Positions 19,690 to 31,876 of a DNA stretch of 33,322 bases are shown piece by piece. The stretch's first letter is position 1. Every line of letters starts with the position of its first letter. Source of the stretch: Rhodospirillales bacterium (GTDB lineage: Bacteria; Pseudomonadota; Alphaproteobacteria; Rhodospirillales; Magnetospirillaceae). Where the stretch lies: contig JAATGN010000407.1 in the NCBI GenBank assembly GCA_015654615.1, positions 1 to 33,322 on the forward strand, read 5' to 3'. The position numbers and the translations under genes are program-made. A model generated the notes under the pieces. It was not told where the DNA came from. It saw only the letters and a list, made by a program, of their open reading frames with translations, and did no database searches.

Positions 19690-20700
19690 TCAGGCTTCGA
19701 TCAGGATGTCGGTATAGAGTTCGGAGGCTTCCGGCTCCGGGCTGTTCTGGGCGAAATCGGCGGCCTCGCTGATCACCGCCTTGGCATCGCGATCGATCTC
19801 CTTCAGGCGGTCTTCGGTCACGGCCCCGCTGTCGAGGAGCTTCTTGCGCAGCTGATCGATCGGATCATGCTGCTCGCGCATTTTCGCCACCTCTTCCTTG
19901 GTCCGGTATTTGGCCGGATCGGACATCGAGTGGCCGCGGTAGCGATAGGTCTTCATTTCCAGGATATAGGGCCCTTCGCCGGCCCGGGCCCGCGCCACCG
20001 CTTCCTCGCCGGCGGCCTTCACCGCCAGCACGTCCATGCCGTCGATCTGCTTGCCGGGGATGTCGTAGGCGGCGCCGCGGCGATAGAGGTCGTTGCCGGC
20101 CGAGGAGCGCTCGGTCGAGGTCCCCATGGCGTATTTGTTGTTCTCGATGACATAGACCACCGGCAATTTCCACAAGGAGGCCATGTTGAACGACTCATAG
20201 ACCTGGCCCTGGTTGACCGCGCCGTCGCCCAGATAGCAAAGACAGATACCGCCGTCCTCGGAATATTTGTGGGCGAAGGCGAGGCCGGTGCCCAGGGGAA
20301 CCTGGGCGCCGACGATGCCATGGCCGCCGTAGAATTTCTTCTCGAGGCTGAACATGTGCATCGAGCCGCCCTTGCCCTTGGAATAGCCGCCGGCCCGGCC
20401 GGTCAATTCCGCCATGACGCCTTTGGGATCCATGCCGCAGGCCAGCATATGTCCGTGGTCGCGATAACTGGTGATCACCGAGTCGCGGACATTGCTGATC
20501 GTCGATTGCATGCCGACCACCACGGCCTCCTGGCCGATGTAGAGGTGGCAAAAACCGTTGATCAGGCCCATGCCGTAGAGCTGCCCCGCCTTCTCCTCGA
20601 AGCGCCGGATCAGCAGCATATCTTTATAAAACGCAACGAGATCCTCAGCTTTCACGGCGGAATCTCCCGGCTTCGCTTTGCGCCTGGTCAAGGCCATCAT
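19690..20700 (-). CDS. pdhA: Pyruvate dehydrogenase E1 alpha
   Basis: MLLIRRFEEKAGQLYGMGLINGFCHLYIGQEAVVVG; GDGAVNQGQVYESFNMASLWKLPVVYVIENNKYAMGT. Confidence 0.97.
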   Translation of the reverse strand: MMALTRRKAKPGDSAVKAEDLVAFYKDMLLIRRFEEKAGQLYGMGLINGFCHLYIGQEAVVVGMQSTISNVRDSVITSYRDHGHMLACGMDPKGVMAELTGRAGGYSKGKGGSMHMFSLEKKFYGGHGIVGAQVPLGTGLAFAHKYSEDGGICLCYLGDGAVNQGQVYESFNMASLWKLPVVYVIENNKYAMGTSTERSSAGNDLYRRGAAYDIPGKQIDGMDVLAVKAAGEEAVARARAGEGPYILEMKTYRYRGHSMSDPAKYRTKEEVAKMREQHDPIDQLRKKLLDSGAVTEDRLKEIDRDAKAVISEAADFAQNSPEPEASELYTDILIEA

Positions 20701-20873
20701 CTACCCTCCCGGTGGGTCATTCGGTGCCCAACAGGTAGCGTCTTAGCATGCCGAACGCAAGCGCAACTCATCACTTAACGTGTTGTTTCGCAATGCACAA
20801 TGAAGATTTAACTCGATTATAGTTAATTTATCCGATGACCGCTTTTTAAGCGTAAAAATGCCGGCGAGCGGGA

Positions 20874-21209
20874 CTAGAGCGATTTGCGATCAGACTGGAT
20901 CATCGATTTTTCTCGTCATTGCCTTGGATCAGCCGGAATCCAGGGGGCGCCCCACGGGCGTTTCCGAGACTCCCGGATCCCCGCTTTCGAGCTTGTGAAA
21001 TAATCCCAGTGGCACCGGCGTCCCCGCCGGTGTGCCGGCGAAGCCGGCAGCGCCAGAGCGGCCGAGGGGATCGATCCTGAAGGGAACGTTTCCGCCGCAG
21101 GGCGGCGGACACCGGCAGGGACGCCGGTGCCACGTTCCCTTGCTTCACAAGCTTTTTCGCCGGGACGATGGTACAGGGATTGAGCCCGTTTGGTCGCAAA
21201 CCGCTCTAA
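20874..21209. mobile_element. MITE-like element with imperfect terminal inverted repeats and TA flanks
   Basis: Left end gagcgatttgcgatcagactggatca and right end (reverse complement) gagcggtttgcgaccaaacgggctca; TA on both sides; internal inverted GTGGCACCGGCGTCCC repeats at 21009 and 21110-21133. Confidence 0.65.
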
Positions 21210-21287
21210 GGTCCTGAGACAAAACGAAAGATGCGTTTTGTCCCGACCCCTGGGGACTTGCCATGGCGAGCGTCGGCGCCGGAAGAC

Positions 21288-21320
21288 AAAACCGCCGGCC
21301 CGGGGGGGACGGGCCGGCGG
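21288..21320 (-). terminator. Probable intrinsic terminator downstream of ftsB
   Basis: Perfect 10-bp stem ccgccggccc/gggccggcgg followed on the minus strand by TTTTGTC. Confidence 0.6.
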
Positions 21321-21503
21321 AACTTGGGTCGCGCGGTGGGGGACCGGCGATCCATCGGGAGCCTTCCGTGACCGGAACGGCTATGACCACGAGGGGGTCA
21401 TGGGTCGCAGCATAATGGTCTTCGCGTCTTCGGCGCACCCCTGGAATCTACTCAGAAGGGCAAGGCAAGGAAACCGCGCCGCCGCGGCCGAAAGAGGCAA
21501 TCG

Positions 21504-21830
21504 TCAGGAGTGCGGACGAAGCACGACGACCTCGTCGTCGCGCCCCATATTGAGCATGAGACGGGCCCGCTCTTCCAGCATGTCGGGATCGAGATGATCG
21601 GGGCGCAACAGCCGCGCCCGGTGGTCCAGATTGTCGCGCGCCTCCTCGATCTGGGCCAGGCTTTCCTCGGCCTGCTTGATTTCCTGGTTGAGCCGCCACC
21701 ACGCCATCAATCCACGGTCGCCTTGGACCGTATGATAGGCGAAATAAACGACCGCGGTCAGTCCGAGAAAAGGACCGACGACATGGCGCGCCCGGCGGCG
21801 GATCTCGTTGAAAATCATCATGGGCGACAT
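21504..21830 (-). CDS. ftsB: FtsB/DivIC-like septum formation initiator
   Basis: Short N-terminal TM, coiled coil LNQEIKQAEESLAQIEEARDNLDHRARLLRPDHLDPDMLEERARLML; between pdhA and eno. Confidence 0.88.
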   Translation of the reverse strand: MSPMMIFNEIRRRARHVVGPFLGLTAVVYFAYHTVQGDRGLMAWWRLNQEIKQAEESLAQIEEARDNLDHRARLLRPDHLDPDMLEERARLMLNMGRDDEVVVLRPHS

Positions 21831-22314
21831 GGAATCACACTCTGATTCCCATCGTCAACAGTATTCGGAAGTTATCCTCTGTATTTTTTTCTCCATAGTC
21901 AGAACAGGAACAGACCAGGTTCCTTTCGACGATTCCCTGGAATATTGCCACTTTTGAGACACAGGCCAGGCATCGCGCGGCACCTCGGCAAGACCCCCAG
22001 TCTAGAGGATTCAAATTCAAGATATAAAATAACGAGAAATATAATTTACGCTATTTTGATCGATTGATGATTCTTCCCCTCGGTAACTTTGACTCTCTCC
22101 AGCCGCCCCTCTATTCGACGTGATTCTACGAAAGACGAACGATGACTCGAACATCATGAGCGATGATTCGAAGCCAAGATGAACACGCCCCATATTTGCG
22201 TCATTATATTTCCATAATACTATTAAGGTCTTATCCACGACCATAACGCCCTATTGCGTTAACATTTTGTTTTCATACATACTACAAGTTGATATCGAGG
22301 AAGGGCGAACCATC

Positions 22315-23484
22315 ATGCCGAGCCGCAGCGGCCGACATTTCCTGCAAATTCCGGGTCCGACCAATGTTCCGGACCGCATCCTGCGGGCCATGGACCGTCC
22401 GACCATCGACCACCGCGGGCCCGGTTTCGCGCAAATGGCCGGCGAGATCTTCGAAGGCCTGAAGCAAATTTTCGGCACCGGCGGATCGGTCGTCATCTAT
22501 CCGTCGTCGGGCACCGGAGCCTGGGAAGCGGCCATCGTCAATGTGCTGCGGGCCGGCGATCACGTGCTGATGTTCGAGACCGGACAGTTCGCCGGCTTAT
22601 GGCGCAAAATGGCCGAACGCTTCGGCCTCGTGGTCGATTTCGTCCCGGGCGACTGGCGGCGGGGGGTCGACGCCGCCAGCGTCGAAGCCAAGCTGGCCGA
22701 CGACAAGACGCACCGCATCAAGGCGGTGATGGTGGTGCACAACGAGACCTCGACCGGCGTGACCAGCCGCATTCCCCCGATCCGTCGGGCCATCGACCGA
22801 ACGGGGCATCCGGCGCTGCTGATGGTCGATACGATTTCCTCCCTCGGCTCGATCGACTACCGCCACGATGAATGGGGCGTCGACGTCACCGTCGGCTGTT
22901 CGCAGAAGGGCCTGATGCTGCCCCCCGGCCTCGGTTTCAACGCGGTCGGCGCCAAGGCGGCGGCCGTCGCCAAGGAGGGCGGGATGCCCCGCTCGTTCTG
23001 GGATTGGGACGAGATGATCAAGGCCAACCGGGCGGGGTACTTTCCTTACACGCCGGCCACCAACCTGCTCTATGGCCTGCGCGAGGCCATCGATATGCTG
23101 CTGGACGAAGGATTGCCCGGCGTCTTCGCCCGTCACGCCCGTCATGCCGAAGCGACGAGACGGGCCGTGCGCGCCTGGGGCCTCGATATTCTCTGCGCCG
23201 AACCCGAGGAATATTCCAACATCACGACGGCGGTGATGATGCCGGAAGGCCACGACGCCGACCGCCTGCGGGCGACCATCCTCGATCGTTTCGACATGTC
23301 GCTGGGCACCGGCTTGGGCAAGCTGGCCGGCAAGGTCTTTCGCATCGGACATCTTGGCGACTTCAATGACCTGATGCTGATGGGCAGCCTCTCCGGAGTG
23401 GAAATGGGCTTGACGGTGGCCGAGGTTCCGCACCGCGCCGGCGGCGCCCAGGCCGCCATGCACTATCTCGCTTCGACGAACTGA
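22315..23484 (+). CDS. Class V aminotransferase, alanine/serine-glyoxylate aminotransferase family
   Basis: FLQIPGPTNVPDRILRAMDRPTIDHRGPGF; PLP-Lys region VTVGCSQKGLMLPPGLGF; SD gaggaaggg before ATG 22315. Confidence 0.93.
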   Translation: MPSRSGRHFLQIPGPTNVPDRILRAMDRPTIDHRGPGFAQMAGEIFEGLKQIFGTGGSVVIYPSSGTGAWEAAIVNVLRAGDHVLMFETGQFAGLWRKMAERFGLVVDFVPGDWRRGVDAASVEAKLADDKTHRIKAVMVVHNETSTGVTSRIPPIRRAIDRTGHPALLMVDTISSLGSIDYRHDEWGVDVTVGCSQKGLMLPPGLGFNAVGAKAAAVAKEGGMPRSFWDWDEMIKANRAGYFPYTPATNLLYGLREAIDMLLDEGLPGVFARHARHAEATRRAVRAWGLDILCAEPEEYSNITTAVMMPEGHDADRLRATILDRFDMSLGTGLGKLAGKVFRIGHLGDFNDLMLMGSLSGVEMGLTVAEVPHRAGGAQAAMHYLASTN

Positions 23485-23554
23485 CAAAAAAACTGATTTC
23501 CGTGGCCGCGGCGTTCCGCCGGCGTCACCGAAAAAAATCGGGTGGAGGATGTCA

Positions 23555-24838
23555 ATGATTCGAAGACCGACGGCACCCGGCATCGTCTTGTTCCTGCTGT
23601 GCCTGATGTATTTCATCACCTATGTCGACCGCGTCAACGTCGGAACCGCCGCCGGCGCCATCAAGGCGGAATTCCATCTGAACAATACGGAACTCGGGCT
23701 CATCCTGTCCGGATTCGCCTATCCTTACGCCCTGTTCCAGATCTTCGGCGGCTGGATCGGCGACCGTTTCGGCGCCCGCCGCACGCTGTTCGTCTGCGGC
23801 GCCATCTGGGCCGTCTCCACCATGCTGACGGGCCTGTCGACCGGCCTCTTCACCATGTTCGCCTTCCGCCTGGCCCTGGGCTTCGGCGAAGGCGCCACCT
23901 TCCCCACCGCGACGCGCGCCATGCAGAATTGGGTGGCCGACGGCAAACGCAGTTTCGCCCAGGGCCTCACCCATTCCTTTTCCCGCCTTGGCAACGCCAT
24001 CACGCCGCCGGTGGTGGCCGCCCTGATTTTGGCCGTGACCTGGCGCGGCGCCTTCGTCGTCCTCGGCCTCTGCAGCCTGATCTGGGTGCTGGTCTGGGTC
24101 TGGTATTTCCGCGACGATCCGCGCGATCACAGGGGCGTCACCGCCGCCGACCTGGCGCTCCTGCCGCCGTCGGACAAAGCCCGCAACCGCAGGAAGAAGG
24201 CCCCCTGGGGGCGGCTGGTCAAACGGATCATGCCGGTCACCCTGACCTATTTTTGCTATGCCTGGTCGTTATGGCTCTATCTGAACTGGCTGCCGTCCTT
24301 CTTCCTGCAGGCCTATGGCCTCGACTTGAAGAAGTCCGCCCTGTTCGCCTCGGGCGCCTTCTTCGCCGGCGTCGTCGGCGATACGCTGGGCGGGGTGATC
24401 AGCGACAGGATTCTGCGGCGCACCGGCAATATCAAATTGGCCCGGCTGTCGGTGATCCTGTTCGGACTGCTGGGGGGCGCCGCCTGCCTGGTCGGCGTCT
24501 TCCTGACCAGGGATCCGGGGATCATCGCCCTGATGCTGTCGGCCGGCTTCTTCTTTCTGGAATTGACCATCGGCCCCATGTGGTCGATTCCGATGGATAT
24601 CGCGCCACAGTATTCCGGCACGGCCAGCGGCCTGATGAACACCGGCTCGGCGGTGGCGGCCATCGTATCGCCCTTGGCGTTCGGCTATATCGTCGACGTC
24701 ACCGGCAACTGGGTGCTGCCCTTCGTCGGATCGATCGGACTGCTGCTGATCGGCGCCGGCCTGGCTTTCACCATGCATCCGGAACGAAGCTTCGTCGAGG
24801 AGACGCCCCCCTCGGGATTGTCGGCGGCGGCGGAATGA
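23555..24838 (+). CDS. MFS transporter, anion:cation symporter-like
   Basis: 12-TM pattern; YVDRVNVGTAAGAIKAEFHLNNTELGLILSGFAYPYALFQIFGGWIGDRFGARR. ATG 23555 has proper SD spacing (ggagg, 6 nt); the listed 23549 start does not. Confidence 0.93.
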   Translation: MIRRPTAPGIVLFLLCLMYFITYVDRVNVGTAAGAIKAEFHLNNTELGLILSGFAYPYALFQIFGGWIGDRFGARRTLFVCGAIWAVSTMLTGLSTGLFTMFAFRLALGFGEGATFPTATRAMQNWVADGKRSFAQGLTHSFSRLGNAITPPVVAALILAVTWRGAFVVLGLCSLIWVLVWVWYFRDDPRDHRGVTAADLALLPPSDKARNRRKKAPWGRLVKRIMPVTLTYFCYAWSLWLYLNWLPSFFLQAYGLDLKKSALFASGAFFAGVVGDTLGGVISDRILRRTGNIKLARLSVILFGLLGGAACLVGVFLTRDPGIIALMLSAGFFFLELTIGPMWSIPMDIAPQYSGTASGLMNTGSAVAAIVSPLAFGYIVDVTGNWVLPFVGSIGLLLIGAGLAFTMHPERSFVEETPPSGLSAAAE

Positions 24839-24999
24839 GACAAACGTAAAGAACGAAAAGGCGTCGCAATCGTTGCAAGCCAGGGACAAAACGCATTTTG
24901 TTTTTCCCGGAGCCGAAGCGACGCGCGTTCGAACTCAACAGCGCCGATACGCAGGGCCTATGCGACCGATGTGCCGACAGCGGATCAACGAACGGAAAC

Positions 25000-26313
25000 T
25001 CAGGCGGCAATGGCATCCGAAGACAAAAGGCCGTTGTTGGCAAGGTGACTTCTGATCGCCAATGGCGAGATATCGAAGTGATCGGCCGCCTCTTCAATGG
25101 ATTCGCCGGATATGTCGCCATCGAGGAATGCCTGCAGCGCGCTTATCGGACAAAGGAACTCCGCCGCGAAAGCGCGTTGAACCTTCTGTCGCGCCGTCCT
25201 CGTGTCGGTGGTCGGCAGCCAACGATCCGCGGCGGGAGCCAACAAATGATCGGCGAGGAACCGGGCCGCCTCGAAGCGACGTCCCGGGCTATTCCGTTTG
25301 CGAAAATGCAGCGCCAACCTTTCCGACGCCTCATCCCGCACGGCGAGGCCCATGCGTAGGCGTCCCGGCGTCGGAGCTTCGTCGCGCAATGTCCCGCGCG
25401 GCATGGACAGAATGTCGGAAAGGATTGCGTCCGATACGGGCTCCATCTCCAAAGCCCAGGCTTTTCGGGCATCGCGCGCCAGCAGTCGCCCTCGTTCCCA
25501 AGGCAATCCATTCCGATAGGCCGAATCCTTGAGTGCCTGGGAAAGCGACCCGGGCGATTCGACTTTTCCTTCGATCCCAGACGCGCGGGCCATCTCGACC
25601 ACTTGCTCCAGGGCTCGACCAGGATTCAAGCCGGAACACGCGGGGGCTATCTCGGAAATCGCCGCGTCCCCCGCCTCGGACGAAAGATTCGACAATTCAT
25701 CGATGACCGTCTCCGGCGCCTCCTCGGGATCAAATCCCAGCCGCGCTTCCAAGCGACGATAAAGAGAGGCTTCCGGATCCCTGCGCTCATCCAGCACGTC
25801 CCGCCACAAGCCATGCAGATCGGTATCGCGCTCACCCACCTTGGTTAGTCGTTGCAATACCAAACCCACAAAGCCGTCCACCGTTTGTTCAAATTCGCGG
25901 GCAGGTACCGAACTTTTGAATCCCGCCAGGTAACGGATGGGTTCGATGGCAGTTGGCTCGCTCGGACGGCAAAGCACCTCTATGTTTTCGCCGTCGGATT
26001 CGAAAGTCAGCCGCGGCCACAGGAACCCGCCCCCCACGGCCGCCATGTGGTGCGCCATCCGCCAACCGACCGATGGGATGGCGTCACGAGCCGGTTCCCA
26101 ACGAAGTCGCCACCATGAAGATGCGAACCAAAGTGCCAGGGGATAGGCGGAGAGGCGAATTTCCTCATCAACCGACTGGGACCAGCTATCGATGACCGAG
26201 GTGGCAACATGGCCATCGAAGGCGATCCGCAGGAAAGCCGAGGTCTGCCGCACCTCCTCGGCCCCATGATTGGCCGACTTCCATTTGGCCTCAATCCGGA
26301 ACCCGCTACTCAT
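25000..26313 (-). CDS. IrrE/ImmA-like protein with degenerate metalloprotease motif
   Basis: C-terminal RFEAARFLADHLLAP...RQKVQRAFAAEFLCPISALQAFLDGDISGESIEEAADHFDISPLAIRSHLANNGLL follows the ImmA/IrrE (COG2856) layout but lacks HExxH. ATG 26313 overlaps the upstream stop (ATGA). Confidence 0.7.
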   Translation of the reverse strand: MSSGFRIEAKWKSANHGAEEVRQTSAFLRIAFDGHVATSVIDSWSQSVDEEIRLSAYPLALWFASSWWRLRWEPARDAIPSVGWRMAHHMAAVGGGFLWPRLTFESDGENIEVLCRPSEPTAIEPIRYLAGFKSSVPAREFEQTVDGFVGLVLQRLTKVGERDTDLHGLWRDVLDERRDPEASLYRRLEARLGFDPEEAPETVIDELSNLSSEAGDAAISEIAPACSGLNPGRALEQVVEMARASGIEGKVESPGSLSQALKDSAYRNGLPWERGRLLARDARKAWALEMEPVSDAILSDILSMPRGTLRDEAPTPGRLRMGLAVRDEASERLALHFRKRNSPGRRFEAARFLADHLLAPAADRWLPTTDTRTARQKVQRAFAAEFLCPISALQAFLDGDISGESIEEAADHFDISPLAIRSHLANNGLLSSDAIAA

Positions 26314-26696
26314 CGTCTTTTCCATCGCGCGAGGACGACGTCGCGAAGGGGATCGTCGGACAACATCGGATAGCCGTGATAGGCGCCTATCTCGCGATTT
26401 TCCAACATAGCCTCCATCGGCACGTCGTCTTCGGTTACAGCCCAGACATTCTGAGGCCAGCCGTTGCGGACTTGAAGGCTGGCCAGTCCCCGCCGCAGTC
26501 CGTCTTTCAGAAGTGCCGTGGCGACGGCTCGGTTGAACACCTGCGCCTCGTCACACAGCGTTTTCCCCTGCCTGGGGTCGCTCGGCGGGCTGAGATCGAA
26601 ATCGCCAGGATTGCGTTTGTGCTCGGGATTGCCGCAATAACTCGCTTGCTCCGCCAGTCGGACGAGCGCCTGTTTCTCGTGCGCAGTCGCCGGCAC
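26310..26696 (-). CDS. Conserved hypothetical protein, partner of the IrrE/ImmA-like protein
   Basis: GTG start; SYCGNPEHKRNPGDFDLSPPSDPRQGKTLCD...WPQNVWAVTEDDVPMEAMLENREIGAYHGYPM; 4-nt overlap with the downstream gene. Confidence 0.75.
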   Translation of the reverse strand: MPATAHEKQALVRLAEQASYCGNPEHKRNPGDFDLSPPSDPRQGKTLCDEAQVFNRAVATALLKDGLRRGLASLQVRNGWPQNVWAVTEDDVPMEAMLENREIGAYHGYPMLSDDPLRDVVLARWKRR

Positions 26697-26921
26697 GAAC
26701 CGCTATTGGCGTTTCTGATTGGCAACCTTCCGCTTTCTCATTGTCCGTGATTTTTACCACATCATGCCCGGAGTCCCATCACAAACAAACGGGGGCCATG
26801 CACCTCCACACTCTCTCAGCCATTTCTCGAGGCGCCAGCCAGCCGGTACGGAACGCGCAATGACGGCGGCGAGGAGACACGAAGCGGAAGATTGGTCTGT
26901 TCCCGGATTTCGGGGCCGGGA

Positions 26922-26952
26922 TTGGAAAAGGGGCCGCCGAAGCAGCCCCTTT
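26922..26952 (-). terminator. Probable intrinsic terminator of eno
   Basis: Minus-strand aaaggggc-tgcttcggcg-gccccttttcc. Confidence 0.65.
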
Positions 26953-26965
26953 CATGTCGTCGCCG

Positions 26966-28261
<1,296 letters not shown>

Positions 28262-28273
28262 CTAGGAAAAATG

Positions 28274-29119
28274 TCAAAAATGATGAAGAGGCCTGGCTTT
28301 GGCCAATCGATCGAAGGCGACCAGGGTGGCGATAAAATCCGGCATCGCGGCCAGCGGAATCATGTTCGGCCCGTCGGAGGGCGCGGTATCGGGGTTCTCA
28401 TGGGCCTCGGCGAAGACCGCGGCGACGCCGATGGAAACGGCGGCGCGGGCCAGGACGGGCGCGAATTCCCGCTGGCCGCCGGAACTGCCGCCCAGGCCGC
28501 CCGGCTGTTGCACCGAATGGGTCGCATCGAACACCACCGGACAGCCGGTCCGCGCCATGATCGGCAGGCTGCGCATGTCGGTGACCAAGGTGTTGTAGCC
28601 GAAACTGGCGCCGCGTTCGCACAGCATGACGCGGTCGTTGCCGGTGCTTTCGATCTTCTCCGCGACATGGACCATGTCCCAGGGGGCCAGGAACTGACCC
28701 TTCTTGACATTGATCGCCCGCCCGGTGGCCCCGGCCGCCAACAACAGATCGGTCTGGCGGCAGAGGAAGGCCGGGATTTGCAGAACATCGACGACTTCGG
28801 CAACCGGGGCGCATTGCCCGGCATTGTGGACATCGGTCAGGACCGGGATCCCCAGGCTTTCGCGGATTTCGGCGAAGATCGGCAACGCGGCCGTCAGACC
28901 GACGCCGCGTTCACCGGCCACGCTGGTCCGATTTGCCTTGTCGAAGGAGGTCTTGTAGATCAGCCCGACCCCTTCCCTGTCGCACATATCCTTGAGCCTG
29001 AGCGCCGTTTCCAGCGCATGTTCGCGGCTTTCCAGCTGGCAGGGCCCGGCGATCAGCACGAAGGGAAGGTCATTGCCGAGGCGAAGAGAGCCGATGGTGA
29101 TGTGACGGGCTTGAGTCAT
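28274..29119 (-). CDS. kdsA: 3-deoxy-8-phosphooctulonate synthase
   Basis: IAGPCQLESREHALETA; YKTSFDKANRTS; DATHSVQQPGGLGGSSGGQREF. Confidence 0.97.
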   Translation of the reverse strand: MTQARHITIGSLRLGNDLPFVLIAGPCQLESREHALETALRLKDMCDREGVGLIYKTSFDKANRTSVAGERGVGLTAALPIFAEIRESLGIPVLTDVHNAGQCAPVAEVVDVLQIPAFLCRQTDLLLAAGATGRAINVKKGQFLAPWDMVHVAEKIESTGNDRVMLCERGASFGYNTLVTDMRSLPIMARTGCPVVFDATHSVQQPGGLGGSSGGQREFAPVLARAAVSIGVAAVFAEAHENPDTAPSDGPNMIPLAAMPDFIATLVAFDRLAKARPLHHF

Positions 29120-29126
29120 GAAGGAC

Positions 29127-30761
<1,635 letters not shown>

Positions 30762-30814
30762 TTACAATACACCAGAGGCCGGCCACGCCCAAGAGGGGGT
30801 GATACCGTCACAGT

Positions 30815-30851
30815 CAAAAAAAGAGAGAGGCGTCATTTCTGAGGCCTCTCT
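30815..30851 (-). terminator. Intrinsic terminator of secG
   Basis: Minus-strand agagaggc-ctcagaaatgac-gcctctct-ctttttttg. Confidence 0.85.
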
Positions 30852-30868
30852 GGCGGGATGAGCCGGAC

Positions 30869-31183
30869 TTACCGGCTGAGCGGTGCGGCGGGCGCCGTCG
30901 GCGCGGCCGGAATGGCGGGTGCGGTCGTCGCCGGCGCGTTGTCCATGATGGAACTGGGCTGGCTGCGCGAATTGGCGATCAGGGCCAGAGCGAGGCTGGT
31001 CATGAAGAAGCCGGTGGCGAGAATGCCCGTGGTCCGGGTCAGCAGATTGCCCGCCGCCCGGCCCGTCATCACGCCGCCGCCGCCGCCGATGCCGAGCGCC
31101 CCGCCTTCACTGCGCTGCAGGAGAATGACGCCGACCAGGCCGAGGGCGATCAGGAGATGGATGACGAGCAGAACGTTCAGCAT
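30869..31183 (-). CDS. secG: Preprotein translocase subunit SecG
   Basis: VLLVIHLLIALGLVGVILLQRSEGGALGIGGGGGVMTGRAAGNLLTRTT. Confidence 0.96.
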   Translation of the reverse strand: MLNVLLVIHLLIALGLVGVILLQRSEGGALGIGGGGGVMTGRAAGNLLTRTTGILATGFFMTSLALALIANSRSQPSSIMDNAPATTAPAIPAAPTAPAAPLSR

Positions 31184-31431
31184 GCGACCACCAAAAAGGA
31201 ATTTTCCCCGTCACACGACAGGGAAACGAGAGATTGGGGCCTTTTTATTCGTCCCGGCCGCCCAAGGCAAGACGCCAATGCAGCGGAGCCGAGGAATCTC
31301 TCGAAGGAACGATCCGCGGCCCCACCGGGCCAAGTGACGATTCCGATGAAAAAACAAGACGTTGCCGCAAATGCCGCGCGCCCGTTTCCCGATCCCCCCG
31401 ATCGCGACATTCGTATCGGAAGCGCCCGCCT

Positions 31432-31662
31432 TCAGCGGTCTTCGCGGTGGCACATGCGGACCGCCGGCGCGGCGTCGTCGGCGTGGCGGCGCTCGCAGGC
31501 CGGTCCGCCGCACTCCATCGCCCCGCGCATCGACGTCATGCATCGACCGCATTGCGGTTTCACGCCGAAATGCCGGAAGACTTCGCTGTGCGTCGCGGCG
31601 CCGGCGGCTTCGGCGGAACGCACATCGCCGTCGGTCAGGGCATGGCAGATACAAATGTACAT
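31432..31662 (-). CDS. bfd: Bacterioferritin-associated ferredoxin-like (2Fe-2S) protein
   Basis: MYICICHALTDGDVRSA...FGVKPQCGRCMTSM: CxC...CxxC BFD-like [2Fe-2S] pattern; divergent from bfr. Confidence 0.88.
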   Translation of the reverse strand: MYICICHALTDGDVRSAEAAGAATHSEVFRHFGVKPQCGRCMTSMRGAMECGGPACERRHADDAAPAVRMCHREDR

Positions 31663-31726
31663 GAAGAACCGATCTCCTCGACGGCGCCGGCTCAAGGGCG
31701 ATCACCGAACCCATTGCGCGGCCAAT

Positions 31727-31741
31727 TGCGAATGATTCGTA
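31727..31741. promoter_or_regulatory. Candidate iron-regulator site in the bfd-bfr divergent region
   Basis: tgcgaat-g-attcgta, 7-1-7 inverted repeat with one mismatch; a second IR cattgc-N8-gcaatg at 31786-31805. Confidence 0.35.
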
Positions 31742-31840
31742 ACTTACCGTTATTATCGCAGAAATGCGAGGGGTTCTTAATCGCACATTGCATTTTTTCG
31801 CAATGCTATAAAACCGTCGACTTTTTGCGTTTCCGAGTGC

Positions 31841-31871
31841 ACCCTTTCTTTATTGTTTTTTAAGAAAGGGT
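31841..31871 (+). promoter_or_regulatory. Hairpin covering the Shine-Dalgarno region of the first bfr
   Basis: accctttctt-tattgtttttt-aagaaagggt, perfect 10-bp stem; 3' arm ends 5 nt before ATG 31877. Confidence 0.6.
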
Positions 31872-31876
31872 CACCG

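Noticed and set aside
16861-20778. 1305-aa plus-strand ORF
   Set aside because: Antisense to lpd, pdhC, pdhB and pdhA, which are unmistakable; long antisense frames are a codon-bias artefact in GC-rich genes.
23542-24849. 435-aa ORF overlapping the MFS transporter in another plus frame
   Set aside because: Arg/Pro-rich shadow frame; the 23555 frame has clear transmembrane segments and correct SD spacing.
24880-24905. gacaaaacgcattttgtttttccc as terminator of the MFS gene
   Set aside because: Stem is only about 6-7 A/T-rich pairs; similar gacaaaac/gttttgtc sequence near 21220 may be coincidental. Not strong enough to list.
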